Assembly (NCBI RefSeq): GCF_001580545.1
Contig: NZ_LRBG01000022.1
Span: 124,001-188,000, forward strand
Length of the DNA stretch: 64,000 nucleotides
DNA from: Paraburkholderia monticola
GTDB taxonomy: Bacteria; Pseudomonadota; Gammaproteobacteria; Burkholderiales; Burkholderiaceae
Direction of reading: 5' to 3'
In this document: positions 43,522 through 50,930 of the stretch, piece by piece
How positions within the stretch are numbered: position 1 is the stretch's first letter
How the letters are laid out: each line of letters begins with the position of its first letter
Notes under the pieces: generated by a model
The model's database searches: none
Told to the model about the DNA's origin: nothing
The model's input: the letters and a program-made list of their open reading frames with translations, nothing else
Position numbers and translations under genes: made by a program

Positions 43522-45060
43522 ATGAAGCCGATCTGGATAGTAGACGACGATCAATCAATTCGCTGGGTGCTCGAAAAAGCGCTGGCGCGCGAGAACTTCG
43601 CGACGCGCAGCTTCGCGAACGTGCGCGAAGCGTCGGCCGCGCTCGATCACGACAGCCCGCAGGTGCTGGTCTCCGATATCCGCATGCCCGGGGGCTCCGG
43701 GCTCGAACTGCTGCAAACGGTCCGCGACAAGGTGCCGGGTTTGCCGGTCATCATCATGACCGCGTTCTCGGATCTCGATAGCGCGGTCGCCGCATTCCAG
43801 GGCGGCGCGTTCGAGTATCTGGCGAAGCCGTTCGACATCGACAAGGCGGTCGAGCTGATTCGCCGCGCGGTCGATGAAAGCATGCGCGGCGAGCAGACGT
43901 GGGACGAGCGCGTCGCGGAAGCCCCCGAGATGCTCGGCCAGGCGCCGGCGATGCAGGACATGTTTCGTGCGATCGGCCGTCTGTCGCATTCGGCGGCCAC
44001 CGTGCTCATTACCGGCGAATCAGGCACCGGGAAGGAACTGGTCGCGCGTGCGTTGCACCGACATAGCCCACGCGCGAACGGTCCCTTCATCGCGCTGAAC
44101 ACGGCGGCGATTCCGAAGGATCTGCTGGAGTCCGAACTGTTCGGGCATGAGCGCGGCGCGTTCACCGGCGCGCAGGCGATGCGCCAGGGGCGCTTCGAGC
44201 AGGCCGAGAACGGCACGCTCTTTCTCGATGAAATCGGCGACATGCCGTTCGATCTGCAGACGCGTCTGTTGCGCGTGCTGTCGGACGGGCAGTTCTATCG
44301 CGTGGGCGGCCACAATCCGTTGCGCTCGAATGTGCGCGTGATCGCGGCGACGCACCAGAATCTCGAATCGCGCGTGCGCCAGGGGCTGTTTCGCGAGGAT
44401 CTGTATCACCGCCTCAACGTGATCCGTCTGCGGCTGCCCGCGTTGCGCGAACGCAGCGAGGATATCCCGCTGCTCACGCGGCATTTCCTGCAGAAGAGCG
44501 CGCGCGATCTCGGCGTCGAACCGAAGCGCGTGTCCGAGGAGGCGCTCGCGTATCTCGCGTCGCTGCCGTTTCCGGGCAACGTGCGGCAGCTCGAGAATCT
44601 CGCGAACTGGCTCACGGTGATGGCGCCCGCGCAGACGATCGAGATCAAGGATCTTCCGCCCGATCTCGGTCCCACGCAGGTCGGCTCCAGCGAGCTTGCC
44701 GCGGGTGTCGCCGCCGGCGCGACGGCGGACGGCACTGCGCCCACCAATGGGGGATTTGTGGGCGGCGCGCCGCTCGCCGGCGCGGGCAACGGCACGTTCG
44801 TGCATCCGTCTGGTGCGGCCGGCGTGACGGTGGCGAGCGCACTGAGCGCATGGGAAGGCGGTTTGCGCACCGAAGTCGCGCGCATGCTGCGCGAGAATGC
44901 GGCCGATGTGATGGACGAACTCGCACGCCGCTTCGAGGCGGCCGTGATCCGCGAGGCGCTCGACTTCACGCGTGGCCGTAAGGTCGAGGCGGCCGAGCGG
45001 CTCGGCATCGGGCGCAATACGATTACGCGCAAGATTCAGGAACTCAACCTGGAGCCTTGA
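43522..45060 (+). CDS. glnG: Nitrogen-regulation response regulator NtrC (GlnG)
   Basis: 512 residues. Receiver domain (1-120, phospho-acceptor Asp52 in VSDIRMPGG, Lys in KPFD), then the AAA+ activator domain (about 138-370) with Walker A GESGTGKE, ESELFGHERGAFTGA carrying the sigma-54 contact GAFTGA (about 213), and LFLDEIGDMP. A Gly/Ala-rich linker (about 392-435) leads to a Fis-type HTH (EAAERLGIGRNTITRKIQELNL). It activates sigma-54 promoters such as that of glnA here. The linker is longer than in the enteric protein. Operon with ntrB, ended by the terminator at 45094. Confidence 0.95.
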   Translation: MKPIWIVDDDQSIRWVLEKALARENFATRSFANVREASAALDHDSPQVLVSDIRMPGGSGLELLQTVRDKVPGLPVIIMTAFSDLDSAVAAFQGGAFEYLAKPFDIDKAVELIRRAVDESMRGEQTWDERVAEAPEMLGQAPAMQDMFRAIGRLSHSAATVLITGESGTGKELVARALHRHSPRANGPFIALNTAAIPKDLLESELFGHERGAFTGAQAMRQGRFEQAENGTLFLDEIGDMPFDLQTRLLRVLSDGQFYRVGGHNPLRSNVRVIAATHQNLESRVRQGLFREDLYHRLNVIRLRLPALRERSEDIPLLTRHFLQKSARDLGVEPKRVSEEALAYLASLPFPGNVRQLENLANWLTVMAPAQTIEIKDLPPDLGPTQVGSSELAAGVAAGATADGTAPTNGGFVGGAPLAGAGNGTFVHPSGAAGVTVASALSAWEGGLRTEVARMLRENAADVMDELARRFEAAVIREALDFTRGRKVEAAERLGIGRNTITRKIQELNLEP

Positions 45061-45093
45061 GGCGCTTGCGTCGCGCGATCCGCGCAGGGCAGG

Positions 45094-45125
45094 CGAGGGC
45101 GGCTCAGGCCGCCCTCGTCGTTTTT
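45094..45125 (+). terminator. Intrinsic terminator after ntrC
   Basis: CGAGGGCGGC-TCAG-GCCGCCCTCG, a 10-bp stem, followed by TCG and TTTTT. It ends the glnA-ntrB-ntrC unit. Confidence 0.85.
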
Positions 45126-45215
45126 GCTTCCAGCCTCGCGCCTCGCACCTCGCACCAGAGCGGCCATCGCCTTGCACAAGGCATAATCAACGCTGTTCCG
45201 ATTCGACAGCCGACG

Positions 45216-47396
45216 ATGCCTTCTTTTGCCTCCGCCACCCCGTTCGAGTGGCCGCTTTCCCCCGATCCCTTCCTGTCGCTCGAAGCGCTCGACGACGCCG
45301 ACGCGCGCGCGTGGGTCGACGCGCAGAACGCGCGCACGCGCGCGGCGTGGTGCGGCGGCGCGTCGTTCGAGACGTTGAGGCGCCAGCTCGCCGATGCCTA
45401 TCTGCCGCGCGAGCGTCCGGTGATTCCGGATCGCTGGAAGGACTGGGCCTACGATCTGTGGCAGGACGAGCGCAATCCGCGCGGCATCTGGCGGCGCACC
45501 GCGTGGTCTGCGTGGCGCAGCGGCGCGCCGGTGTGGCAGAACCTGCTCGACTTCGACGCGCTCGGCGCGGCCGAAGGCACGCCCTGGGTGTGCGTCGATC
45601 TCGACATCCTCTATCCGGATGGCGATCGCGCGTTGATCACGATGTCGCCGGGCGGCTCGGACGCGGTCGTCGTGCGCGAGTTCGATCTCGACGCGCAGCG
45701 TTTCGTCGACGATGGTTTCGCGATCGCGAAGGCGGGCAAGCACACGGTGTCGTGGATCGATCGCGATACGCTCTACGTCGGCTGGGACAATGGCCGCAAG
45801 ACGCTGACGCGCTCCGGCTATCCGCGCGACGTGCGGCGCTGGACCCGCGGCACCAAGCTCGCCGATGCACCCGTGGTGTTTCGCGGCGAGTTCGACGATA
45901 TCGGCGTGGAGGCGCATTACGATCCGATCGATCGCCGGCATACGGTAACGAGCAGCGTCGACTTTTTCGACTCGCACACCTATCGCCTCGACGACGCGAG
46001 CGATGCCTGGCATCGCTACGACGTGCCCTCGCACGTCGCGGTGGGTGCGTGGCAGGGCTGGCTGCTGCTCGAGCCGCGGCTCGACTGGGAATGCGAATGG
46101 GACGGCAAGCAAACGCACTATCCGGGCGGCACGCTGCTCGCGATTCGCGAGGTCGCGTTTCTGCGCGGCGAGCGCGACGTGACGCCGCTCTTCACACCGA
46201 CACCGCTCACGTCGGCCTGCGAGTGGTCGCATACGCGCCATCATCTGATCGTGTCGTATCTCGACGATGTACGCAGCAAGACGCTGATCTGGACGCCATC
46301 GCAGCGCGAGGACGGCACGTGGCAGTGGCGCGAGCGCGTGTTCGCGTCGCAGGACGGCACGTGGCAGTGGCGCGAGCGCGTGTTCGCGTCGCAGGGCGGC
46401 ACGCAGCCCGACACGCAGCCCGACGCGCAGTTCGATGTCTCGCCGGTCGAGTCGACGCTGAACGACGAAGTGTTCGTCGACACCGACGACTATCTGCAAC
46501 CGCCCGCCTACTGGCTCTCCGATCTCGCACGCGACGAGCCCGGCGAATGGGAGTTGCTCGACCGTTGGCCGACGCAGTTCGACGCGACGCGCTTCGCCGT
46601 GACACGCGGACATGCGGTGTCGGCCGATGGCACGCGCGTGCCGTACACGGTGATTGGACCGAAGCCAGCCTCGTCCTCCGCCGGCGATGAAAAGCCAACA
46701 CTGCCATGTCTGTTGAGCGGCTACGGCGGCTTCGCGATTCCGTTGCTGCCGAGCTATCTGACGGGGCAGGGCATCGGCTGGCTCGAACGCGGCGGCGTGT
46801 ACGTGGTCGCGCATATTCGCGGCGGCGGCGAGTTCGGCACGCGCTGGCACACGGCGGCGCAGGGCGAGCATCGCCAGCGCGCGTTCGATGATTTCATCGC
46901 GGTCGCCGAAGCGCTGATCGCGAGCGGCGTGACGAGCGCCGCGCAGCTCGGCATACAGGGCGGCAGCAACGGCGGGCTGCTAGTGGCCGCCTGCATGGTG
47001 CAGCGGGCTGAGCTATTCGGCGCGGTCGTGTGCGAGGTGCCGTTGCTCGATATGAGCCGCTATCACCTGTTGCACGCGGGCGCCTCGTGGATCGACGAGT
47101 ACGGCGACCCGGACGAGCCCGACGAAGCGCACGCGCTCGCCGCCTATTCGCCGTATCACAACCTTGCGGCGGGCGTCGCGTATCCGCCGGTGCTATTCAT
47201 GACGTCGACCGCCGACGATCGCGTGCATCCCGGCCACGCGCGCAAGATGGCCGCGCGCATGCAGGCGCTCGGCGCGCAGAACGTGTGGTATCGGGAGAAT
47301 ACGGAAGGCGGGCACGGCGGCTCCGATGAGCTGGAGCAGGCCGAACATGATGCGATGGTGTTCAGCTTCCTGTGGGGTGTGCTGGGCGCCGCATGA
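45216..47396 (+). CDS. S9A-family serine peptidase (prolyl oligopeptidase-like)
   Basis: 726 residues, cytoplasmic by lack of signal. The first 400 residues form the beta-propeller cap (WAYDLWQDERNPRGIWRRT, SWIDRDTLYVGWDNG), the last 250 the alpha/beta-hydrolase domain. The active site includes Ser583 in IQGGSNGGLLV, an Asp in MTSTADDRVHPGHA and His in NTEGGHGGSDELEQAEHD, with the upstream YGGFAIPL and VAHIRGGGEFGTRWHTAA blocks of family S9A. An exact 42-bp tandem duplication inserts 14 residues (DGTWQWRERVFASQ repeated) in the propeller part. Start ATG 45216 is taken; an upstream open frame is shadow over the terminator. Substrate unknown, probably proline-containing peptides. Confidence 0.9.
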   Translation: MPSFASATPFEWPLSPDPFLSLEALDDADARAWVDAQNARTRAAWCGGASFETLRRQLADAYLPRERPVIPDRWKDWAYDLWQDERNPRGIWRRTAWSAWRSGAPVWQNLLDFDALGAAEGTPWVCVDLDILYPDGDRALITMSPGGSDAVVVREFDLDAQRFVDDGFAIAKAGKHTVSWIDRDTLYVGWDNGRKTLTRSGYPRDVRRWTRGTKLADAPVVFRGEFDDIGVEAHYDPIDRRHTVTSSVDFFDSHTYRLDDASDAWHRYDVPSHVAVGAWQGWLLLEPRLDWECEWDGKQTHYPGGTLLAIREVAFLRGERDVTPLFTPTPLTSACEWSHTRHHLIVSYLDDVRSKTLIWTPSQREDGTWQWRERVFASQDGTWQWRERVFASQGGTQPDTQPDAQFDVSPVESTLNDEVFVDTDDYLQPPAYWLSDLARDEPGEWELLDRWPTQFDATRFAVTRGHAVSADGTRVPYTVIGPKPASSSAGDEKPTLPCLLSGYGGFAIPLLPSYLTGQGIGWLERGGVYVVAHIRGGGEFGTRWHTAAQGEHRQRAFDDFIAVAEALIASGVTSAAQLGIQGGSNGGLLVAACMVQRAELFGAVVCEVPLLDMSRYHLLHAGASWIDEYGDPDEPDEAHALAAYSPYHNLAAGVAYPPVLFMTSTADDRVHPGHARKMAARMQALGAQNVWYRENTEGGHGGSDELEQAEHDAMVFSFLWGVLGAA
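46311..46394 (+). repeat. Exact 42-bp tandem duplication inside the S9 peptidase gene
   Basis: Two identical 42-bp copies (46311-46352 and 46353-46394) encode DGTWQWRERVFASQ twice. The unit is in frame. Lack of any difference between the copies suggests a recent event. Confidence 0.97.
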
Positions 47397-47406
47397 AGCA
47401 ACGCGC

Positions 47407-47430
47407 AAGCGAGGCGGCGCTGCCTCGCTT
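47407..47430. terminator. Hairpin between convergent genes
   Basis: AAGCGAGGC-GGCGCT-GCCTCGCTT, a 9-bp stem between the S9 peptidase and xthA stops. There is no T-run, so termination strength is uncertain. Confidence 0.5.
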
Positions 47431-47444
47431 CGTCGCGATGGTGG

Positions 47445-48221
47445 TCAGCCCAGTTGCGCGAACACCGGCGCGTGATCCGAAGGCTGTTCCCACTTGCGCG
47501 GCACCTTGTCGATGTCGCAGGCGGTGCAGATCTCGGACAGCGCCTTCGACAGCAGGATGTGGTCGATGCGCAGGCCCGCGTTACGCCGGAACGCCATCAT
47601 CCGGTAATCCCACCACGAATAGAGTTTTTCCTGCTGCTCGAACTGACGGAACGCGTCGAGCAGGCCGAGGCCGATCAGCCGCACGAACGCCGCGCGTTCC
47701 TCGGGCGACACGAGATTCTGACCTTCCCACGCCTTCGGATCATGGACATCGCGATCTTCGGGAGCGATGTTGTAGTCGCCGAGCAGCGCGAGCTTCGGAT
47801 GCAGCGTCATCTCGGTGGCGAGCCAGTCGTGCAGCGCGTCGAGCCAGCGCAGCTTGTAAGCGAACTTGTCGGTGCCGGGCGCCTGGCCGTTCGGGAAATA
47901 CGCGGAGATGATACGCACGCCGTCGATGGTTGCCGCGATCACGCGCTGCTGCGGATCCTCGAAGCCGGGGATGTTGCGCACGATGCTGCTTTCGTCGACG
48001 TTCAAGCCTTCGCGCACCAGAATGCCGACACCGTTGTAGGTTTTCTGACCCGCGTACCAGCTGCGATAGCCGACCGCCTCGAGATCCGCGCGCGGGAATT
48101 TTTCGTCGGGGAGCTTCAGTTCCTGCAGGCACAGCACGTCGGTGCCGCTGCTCGCGAGCCAGTCGATCACGTGTTGCTGGCGGACTTTGAGCGAGTTGAC
48201 GTTCCAGGTGGCGATTTTCAC
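47445..48221 (-). CDS. xthA: Exodeoxyribonuclease III
   Basis: DNA-repair AP endonuclease and 3'-5' exonuclease, 258 residues. Family motifs in order: KIATWNVNSLKVR, CLQELKLPDEKFP, GYRSWYAGQKTYNGVGIL, ISAYFPNGQ, LLGDYNIAPEDRDVHDP, LYSWWDYR, RIDHILLS, and the terminal SDHAPVFAQL with the catalytic Asp-His. The GTG at 48221 starts the domain exactly (VKIATWNVN); an in-frame ATG further upstream adds non-family residues. It is convergent with the S9 peptidase and divergent from the initiator tRNA. Confidence 0.95.
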   Translation of the reverse strand: MKIATWNVNSLKVRQQHVIDWLASSGTDVLCLQELKLPDEKFPRADLEAVGYRSWYAGQKTYNGVGILVREGLNVDESSIVRNIPGFEDPQQRVIAATIDGVRIISAYFPNGQAPGTDKFAYKLRWLDALHDWLATEMTLHPKLALLGDYNIAPEDRDVHDPKAWEGQNLVSPEERAAFVRLIGLGLLDAFRQFEQQEKLYSWWDYRMMAFRRNAGLRIDHILLSKALSEICTACDIDKVPRKWEQPSDHAPVFAQLG

Positions 48222-48344
48222 GAAGATATCCGATACGTGCGTGGTGAGAGCAACGGCGATTATAGCGGGGGCCACGCCGGCCCGAGCCGGCGTCTGCTGC
48301 GTCGCCCACGCCGTTCACATGCCGAGATAGTAGCGCCACAGCAA

Positions 48345-48364
48345 CGTCGATGACGTCATCGACG
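48345..48364. promoter_or_regulatory. Perfect 20-bp palindrome upstream of initiator tRNA
   Basis: CGTCGATGACGTCATCGACG reads identically on both strands. It lies 45 bp upstream of the tRNA-fMet -35 box and about 125 bp upstream of the xthA start. Possible dimeric regulator site. Confidence 0.5.
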
Positions 48365-48408
48365 CAATGATCGCAAGGATGTCGTTCGAGAAATGTGCTG
48401 CTTAGGGT

Positions 48409-48437
48409 TTGACGTTTTTCCTCCGACCTTATATAAT
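48409..48437 (+). promoter_or_regulatory. Promoter of initiator tRNA
   Basis: TTGACG and TATAAT separated by 17 bp, a near-consensus sigma-70 promoter, about 14 bp before the tRNA 5' end, so the predicted start site is only a few bases upstream. Confidence 0.85.
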
Positions 48438-48450
48438 CTTTTTTCTCTGA

Positions 48451-48527
<77 letters not shown>

Positions 48528-48538
48528 AAGCATTGTTG

Positions 48539-48572
48539 AAAGCCCGCATCGCGCAAGCCATGCGGGCTTTTT
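48539..48572 (+). terminator. Intrinsic terminator after tRNA-fMet
   Basis: AAAGCCCGCAT and ATGCGGGCTTT form an 11-bp stem with a 10-nt loop, followed by further Ts. It lies 12 bp beyond the tRNA. Confidence 0.85.
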
Positions 48573-48676
48573 GACTTTCAGCGCCGGCGTCTCGCTTGTG
48601 GCGCTCGCCGCGTATGCTGTGCACGCGTGAACGCCCACGACACGATTTGCGCGCGAGCGCGACGTCAAGCCGATCG

Positions 48677-49375
48677 TCACTGTCCCCCGATCGCCCACTC
48701 CACCGCCGCCTGCGCATGCAACGCGGTGGTATCGAACACAGGCAGCACCGAATCTTCCGGCTTGATCAGCAGCGTGATCTCCGTGCAACCGAGTATCACC
48801 GCCTGCGCGCCACGCGCGGCCAGATGCTCGATCACGCGTTGATAGACCTTGCGCGACGCGTCCTTCACGTTACCGTGACAGAGCTCGTCGTAAATGATGC
48901 GGTGCACGTCCGCACGTTCATCGTCGTCAGGCACGAGCGTCTCGAGTCCATAGCGCTCGCGCAGCCGTCCCGTATAGAACGTCTGCTCCATCGTATAGCG
49001 CGTGCCGAGCAGGCCGACCCGCTCGACGCCCGCCGCGCGCAGCGCCTCGCCGGTCGGATCGGCGATGTGCAGGAACGGCACCGTGATCGCCCGCTCGATC
49101 GAATCGCACACGCGATGCATCGTGTTCGTCGCGAGGATCACGAGATCGGCGCCGCCGCGTTCGAGCTGGCGCGCAGCGTCGGCCATCTGTTCGCCGAGCG
49201 CGTGCCAGTCGCCGGCGCGCTGGTTCGCCTCGATCGCCGCGAAATCGACGGTCAGGAGCAGGCTGCGCGCGTTGTGATGCCCGCCGAGCCGCGCCTTCGC
49301 GTGGCGGTTAAGCAGCCGGTAGTACTCGGTGGACGACTCCCAGCTCATTCCCCCAATCACGCCGATCGTTTTCAT
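48677..49375 (-). CDS. L-aspartate/glutamate-specific racemase (YgeA type)
   Basis: 232 residues, PLP-independent Asp/Glu racemase superfamily. It begins MKTIGVIGGMSWESSTEYYRLLN, typical of the group. The first catalytic position is Thr83 in LATNTMH and the second Cys197 in ILGCTEITLL. This Thr/Cys pair is, to my knowledge, the atypical arrangement reported for Escherichia coli YgeA rather than the two-cysteine pair of classic racemases. It should act on L-Asp or L-Glu and possibly other amino acids; the role in the cell is uncertain. Divergent from the deaminase gene at 49540. Confidence 0.85.
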   Translation of the reverse strand: MKTIGVIGGMSWESSTEYYRLLNRHAKARLGGHHNARSLLLTVDFAAIEANQRAGDWHALGEQMADAARQLERGGADLVILATNTMHRVCDSIERAITVPFLHIADPTGEALRAAGVERVGLLGTRYTMEQTFYTGRLRERYGLETLVPDDDERADVHRIIYDELCHGNVKDASRKVYQRVIEHLAARGAQAVILGCTEITLLIKPEDSVLPVFDTTALHAQAAVEWAIGGQ

Positions 49376-49539
49376 TTGTGCGCTCCGTCATTGCATCGCT
49401 GAAACGGCGAGTATAGGCGCGTCGCATCGCCGGCCGCCGGTACGGATTGCGCCGCGCGCGCCGGTACGCATCGGCCCCCGCATTTTTCTGGCGCCGATAG
49501 AATCGTAGCGAGTCCGAACGAGATCAACGGGAGCGATAC

Positions 49540-50853
49540 ATGGATCTGATCATCCGCCGCGCGACGCTGCCGCGCAGCGCTGCTCGGCTGAGCGCGCAGC
49601 CGACCCCGCAGCACCGCCAACCGGTCGATATCGGCATCGACGCGGGCCGCATCGTCGCCATCGAGCCGAAGCTGGCCGCGAGCGCGCCCGAGGAACTCGA
49701 CGCGGCCGGCTCGCTCGTTTCGCCGCCGTTCGTCGATCCGCATTTCCATATGGATGCGACGCTGTCATACGGTTTGCCGCGCGTGAACGCGTCGGGCACG
49801 CTGCTCGAAGGCATCGCGCTATGGGGCGAACTGAAGCCCGAGCTCACGCAGGAAGCGCTGATCGAGCGCGCGATGCAGTACTGCGACTGGGCGGTCGCGC
49901 GCGGCCTGCTCGCGATCCGCAGCCACGTCGACGTGTGCGATCCGCGCTTGCTGGCGGTCGAGGCGCTGCTCGAAGTGAAGCGCCGCGTCGCGCCGTATCT
50001 CGATCTGCAACTGGTCGCGTTTCCCCAGGACGGTCTGCTGCGCAGCGCCGGTGCGTTCGACAATCTGAAGCGCGCGATCGGCCTGGGCGTCGACGTGGTC
50101 GGCGGCATTCCGCATTTCGAGCGCACGATGGCCGACGGCGCGCAGTCGGTGCGCATGCTGTGCGAGTACGCGGCCGAGCAGGGCCTGCGCGTCGACATGC
50201 ATTGTGACGAATCGGACGATCCGCTGTCGCGCCACATCGAAACACTCGCGGCCGAAACCCACCGCCTTGGTTTGCACGGACGCGTCACCGGTTCGCATCT
50301 GACGTCGATGCATTCGATGGACAACTACTATGTGAGCAAGCTGTTGCCGCTGATGCGCGAGTCGGGTGTCGCGGCGATCGCGAATCCGCTGATCAACATC
50401 ACGCTGCAAGGGCGCAGCGACACGTACCCGAAACGGCGCGGCATGACGCGCGTGCCCGAGATGCTGGCCGCGGGCATCACGGTCGCATTCGGCCACGACT
50501 GCGTGATGGACCCGTGGTATAGCCTCGGTTCGGCCGACATGCTCGAAGTCGCGCAGATGGGCTTGCATGTTGCGCAAATGACCAGCGTCGATGGCATGCA
50601 TGCCTGTTTCGACGCGGTGACCGTGAACGCGGCGCGCATTCTCGGCCTGGAAGGCTATGGCATCGCGCCCGGATGCGCTGCTAATCTCGTCGTGCTCGAT
50701 GCGCGCGACGAGGTCGAGGCGATCCGTCTGCGCGCCGCACGGCTCGCGGTCGTGAGCCGGGGCAGGGTGGTGAGCCGCGCGCCGGCTGCGCGCGCGTCGT
50801 TATCGCTCGAAGGGCGGCCTGAGCAGATCGATTTCAAACTGCATCGCGCGTAG
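49540..50853 (+). CDS. Cytosine deaminase-like amidohydrolase (CodA family)
   Basis: 437 residues, metal-dependent hydrolase. Motifs: DPHFHMDATLSYG (metal ligands His68, His70), RSHVDVCDP, MHCDESDDPLSRHIETLA, GSHLTSMHSMDNYYVSKLLPLM, and GHDCVMDPWYSLGSADMLEVAQMGLHV. These align closely in pattern with CodA. One difference stands out: the residue after the metal-binding Asp320 is Cys321, where E. coli CodA has Asp314, a position that affects substrate choice. Cytosine, isoguanine-like or s-triazine bases are possible substrates. Start ATG 49540 after GGGAGCGAT. No codB permease is beside it. Confidence 0.87.
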   Translation: MDLIIRRATLPRSAARLSAQPTPQHRQPVDIGIDAGRIVAIEPKLAASAPEELDAAGSLVSPPFVDPHFHMDATLSYGLPRVNASGTLLEGIALWGELKPELTQEALIERAMQYCDWAVARGLLAIRSHVDVCDPRLLAVEALLEVKRRVAPYLDLQLVAFPQDGLLRSAGAFDNLKRAIGLGVDVVGGIPHFERTMADGAQSVRMLCEYAAEQGLRVDMHCDESDDPLSRHIETLAAETHRLGLHGRVTGSHLTSMHSMDNYYVSKLLPLMRESGVAAIANPLINITLQGRSDTYPKRRGMTRVPEMLAAGITVAFGHDCVMDPWYSLGSADMLEVAQMGLHVAQMTSVDGMHACFDAVTVNAARILGLEGYGIAPGCAANLVVLDARDEVEAIRLRAARLAVVSRGRVVSRAPAARASLSLEGRPEQIDFKLHRA

Positions 50854-50875
50854 CCAGGTATCTCGCGCCTCAATG

Positions 50876-50914
50876 AAAAACCGGCGGCCTGCTTGCGCAG
50901 ACCGCCGGTTTTTT
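50876..50914. terminator. Bidirectional terminator between codA-like and prlC
   Basis: AAAAACCGGCGG pairs with CCGCCGGTTTTTT across an internal hairpin. The A-run on one side and T-run on the other let it serve both convergent genes. Confidence 0.85.
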
Positions 50915-50930
50915 ATCGGCATCGCTTAGC

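Noticed and set aside
45036..46871. 611-residue frame opposite the S9 peptidase
   Set aside because: Contains the tandem duplication in reverse and no domain; the plus strand has the full catalytic triad.
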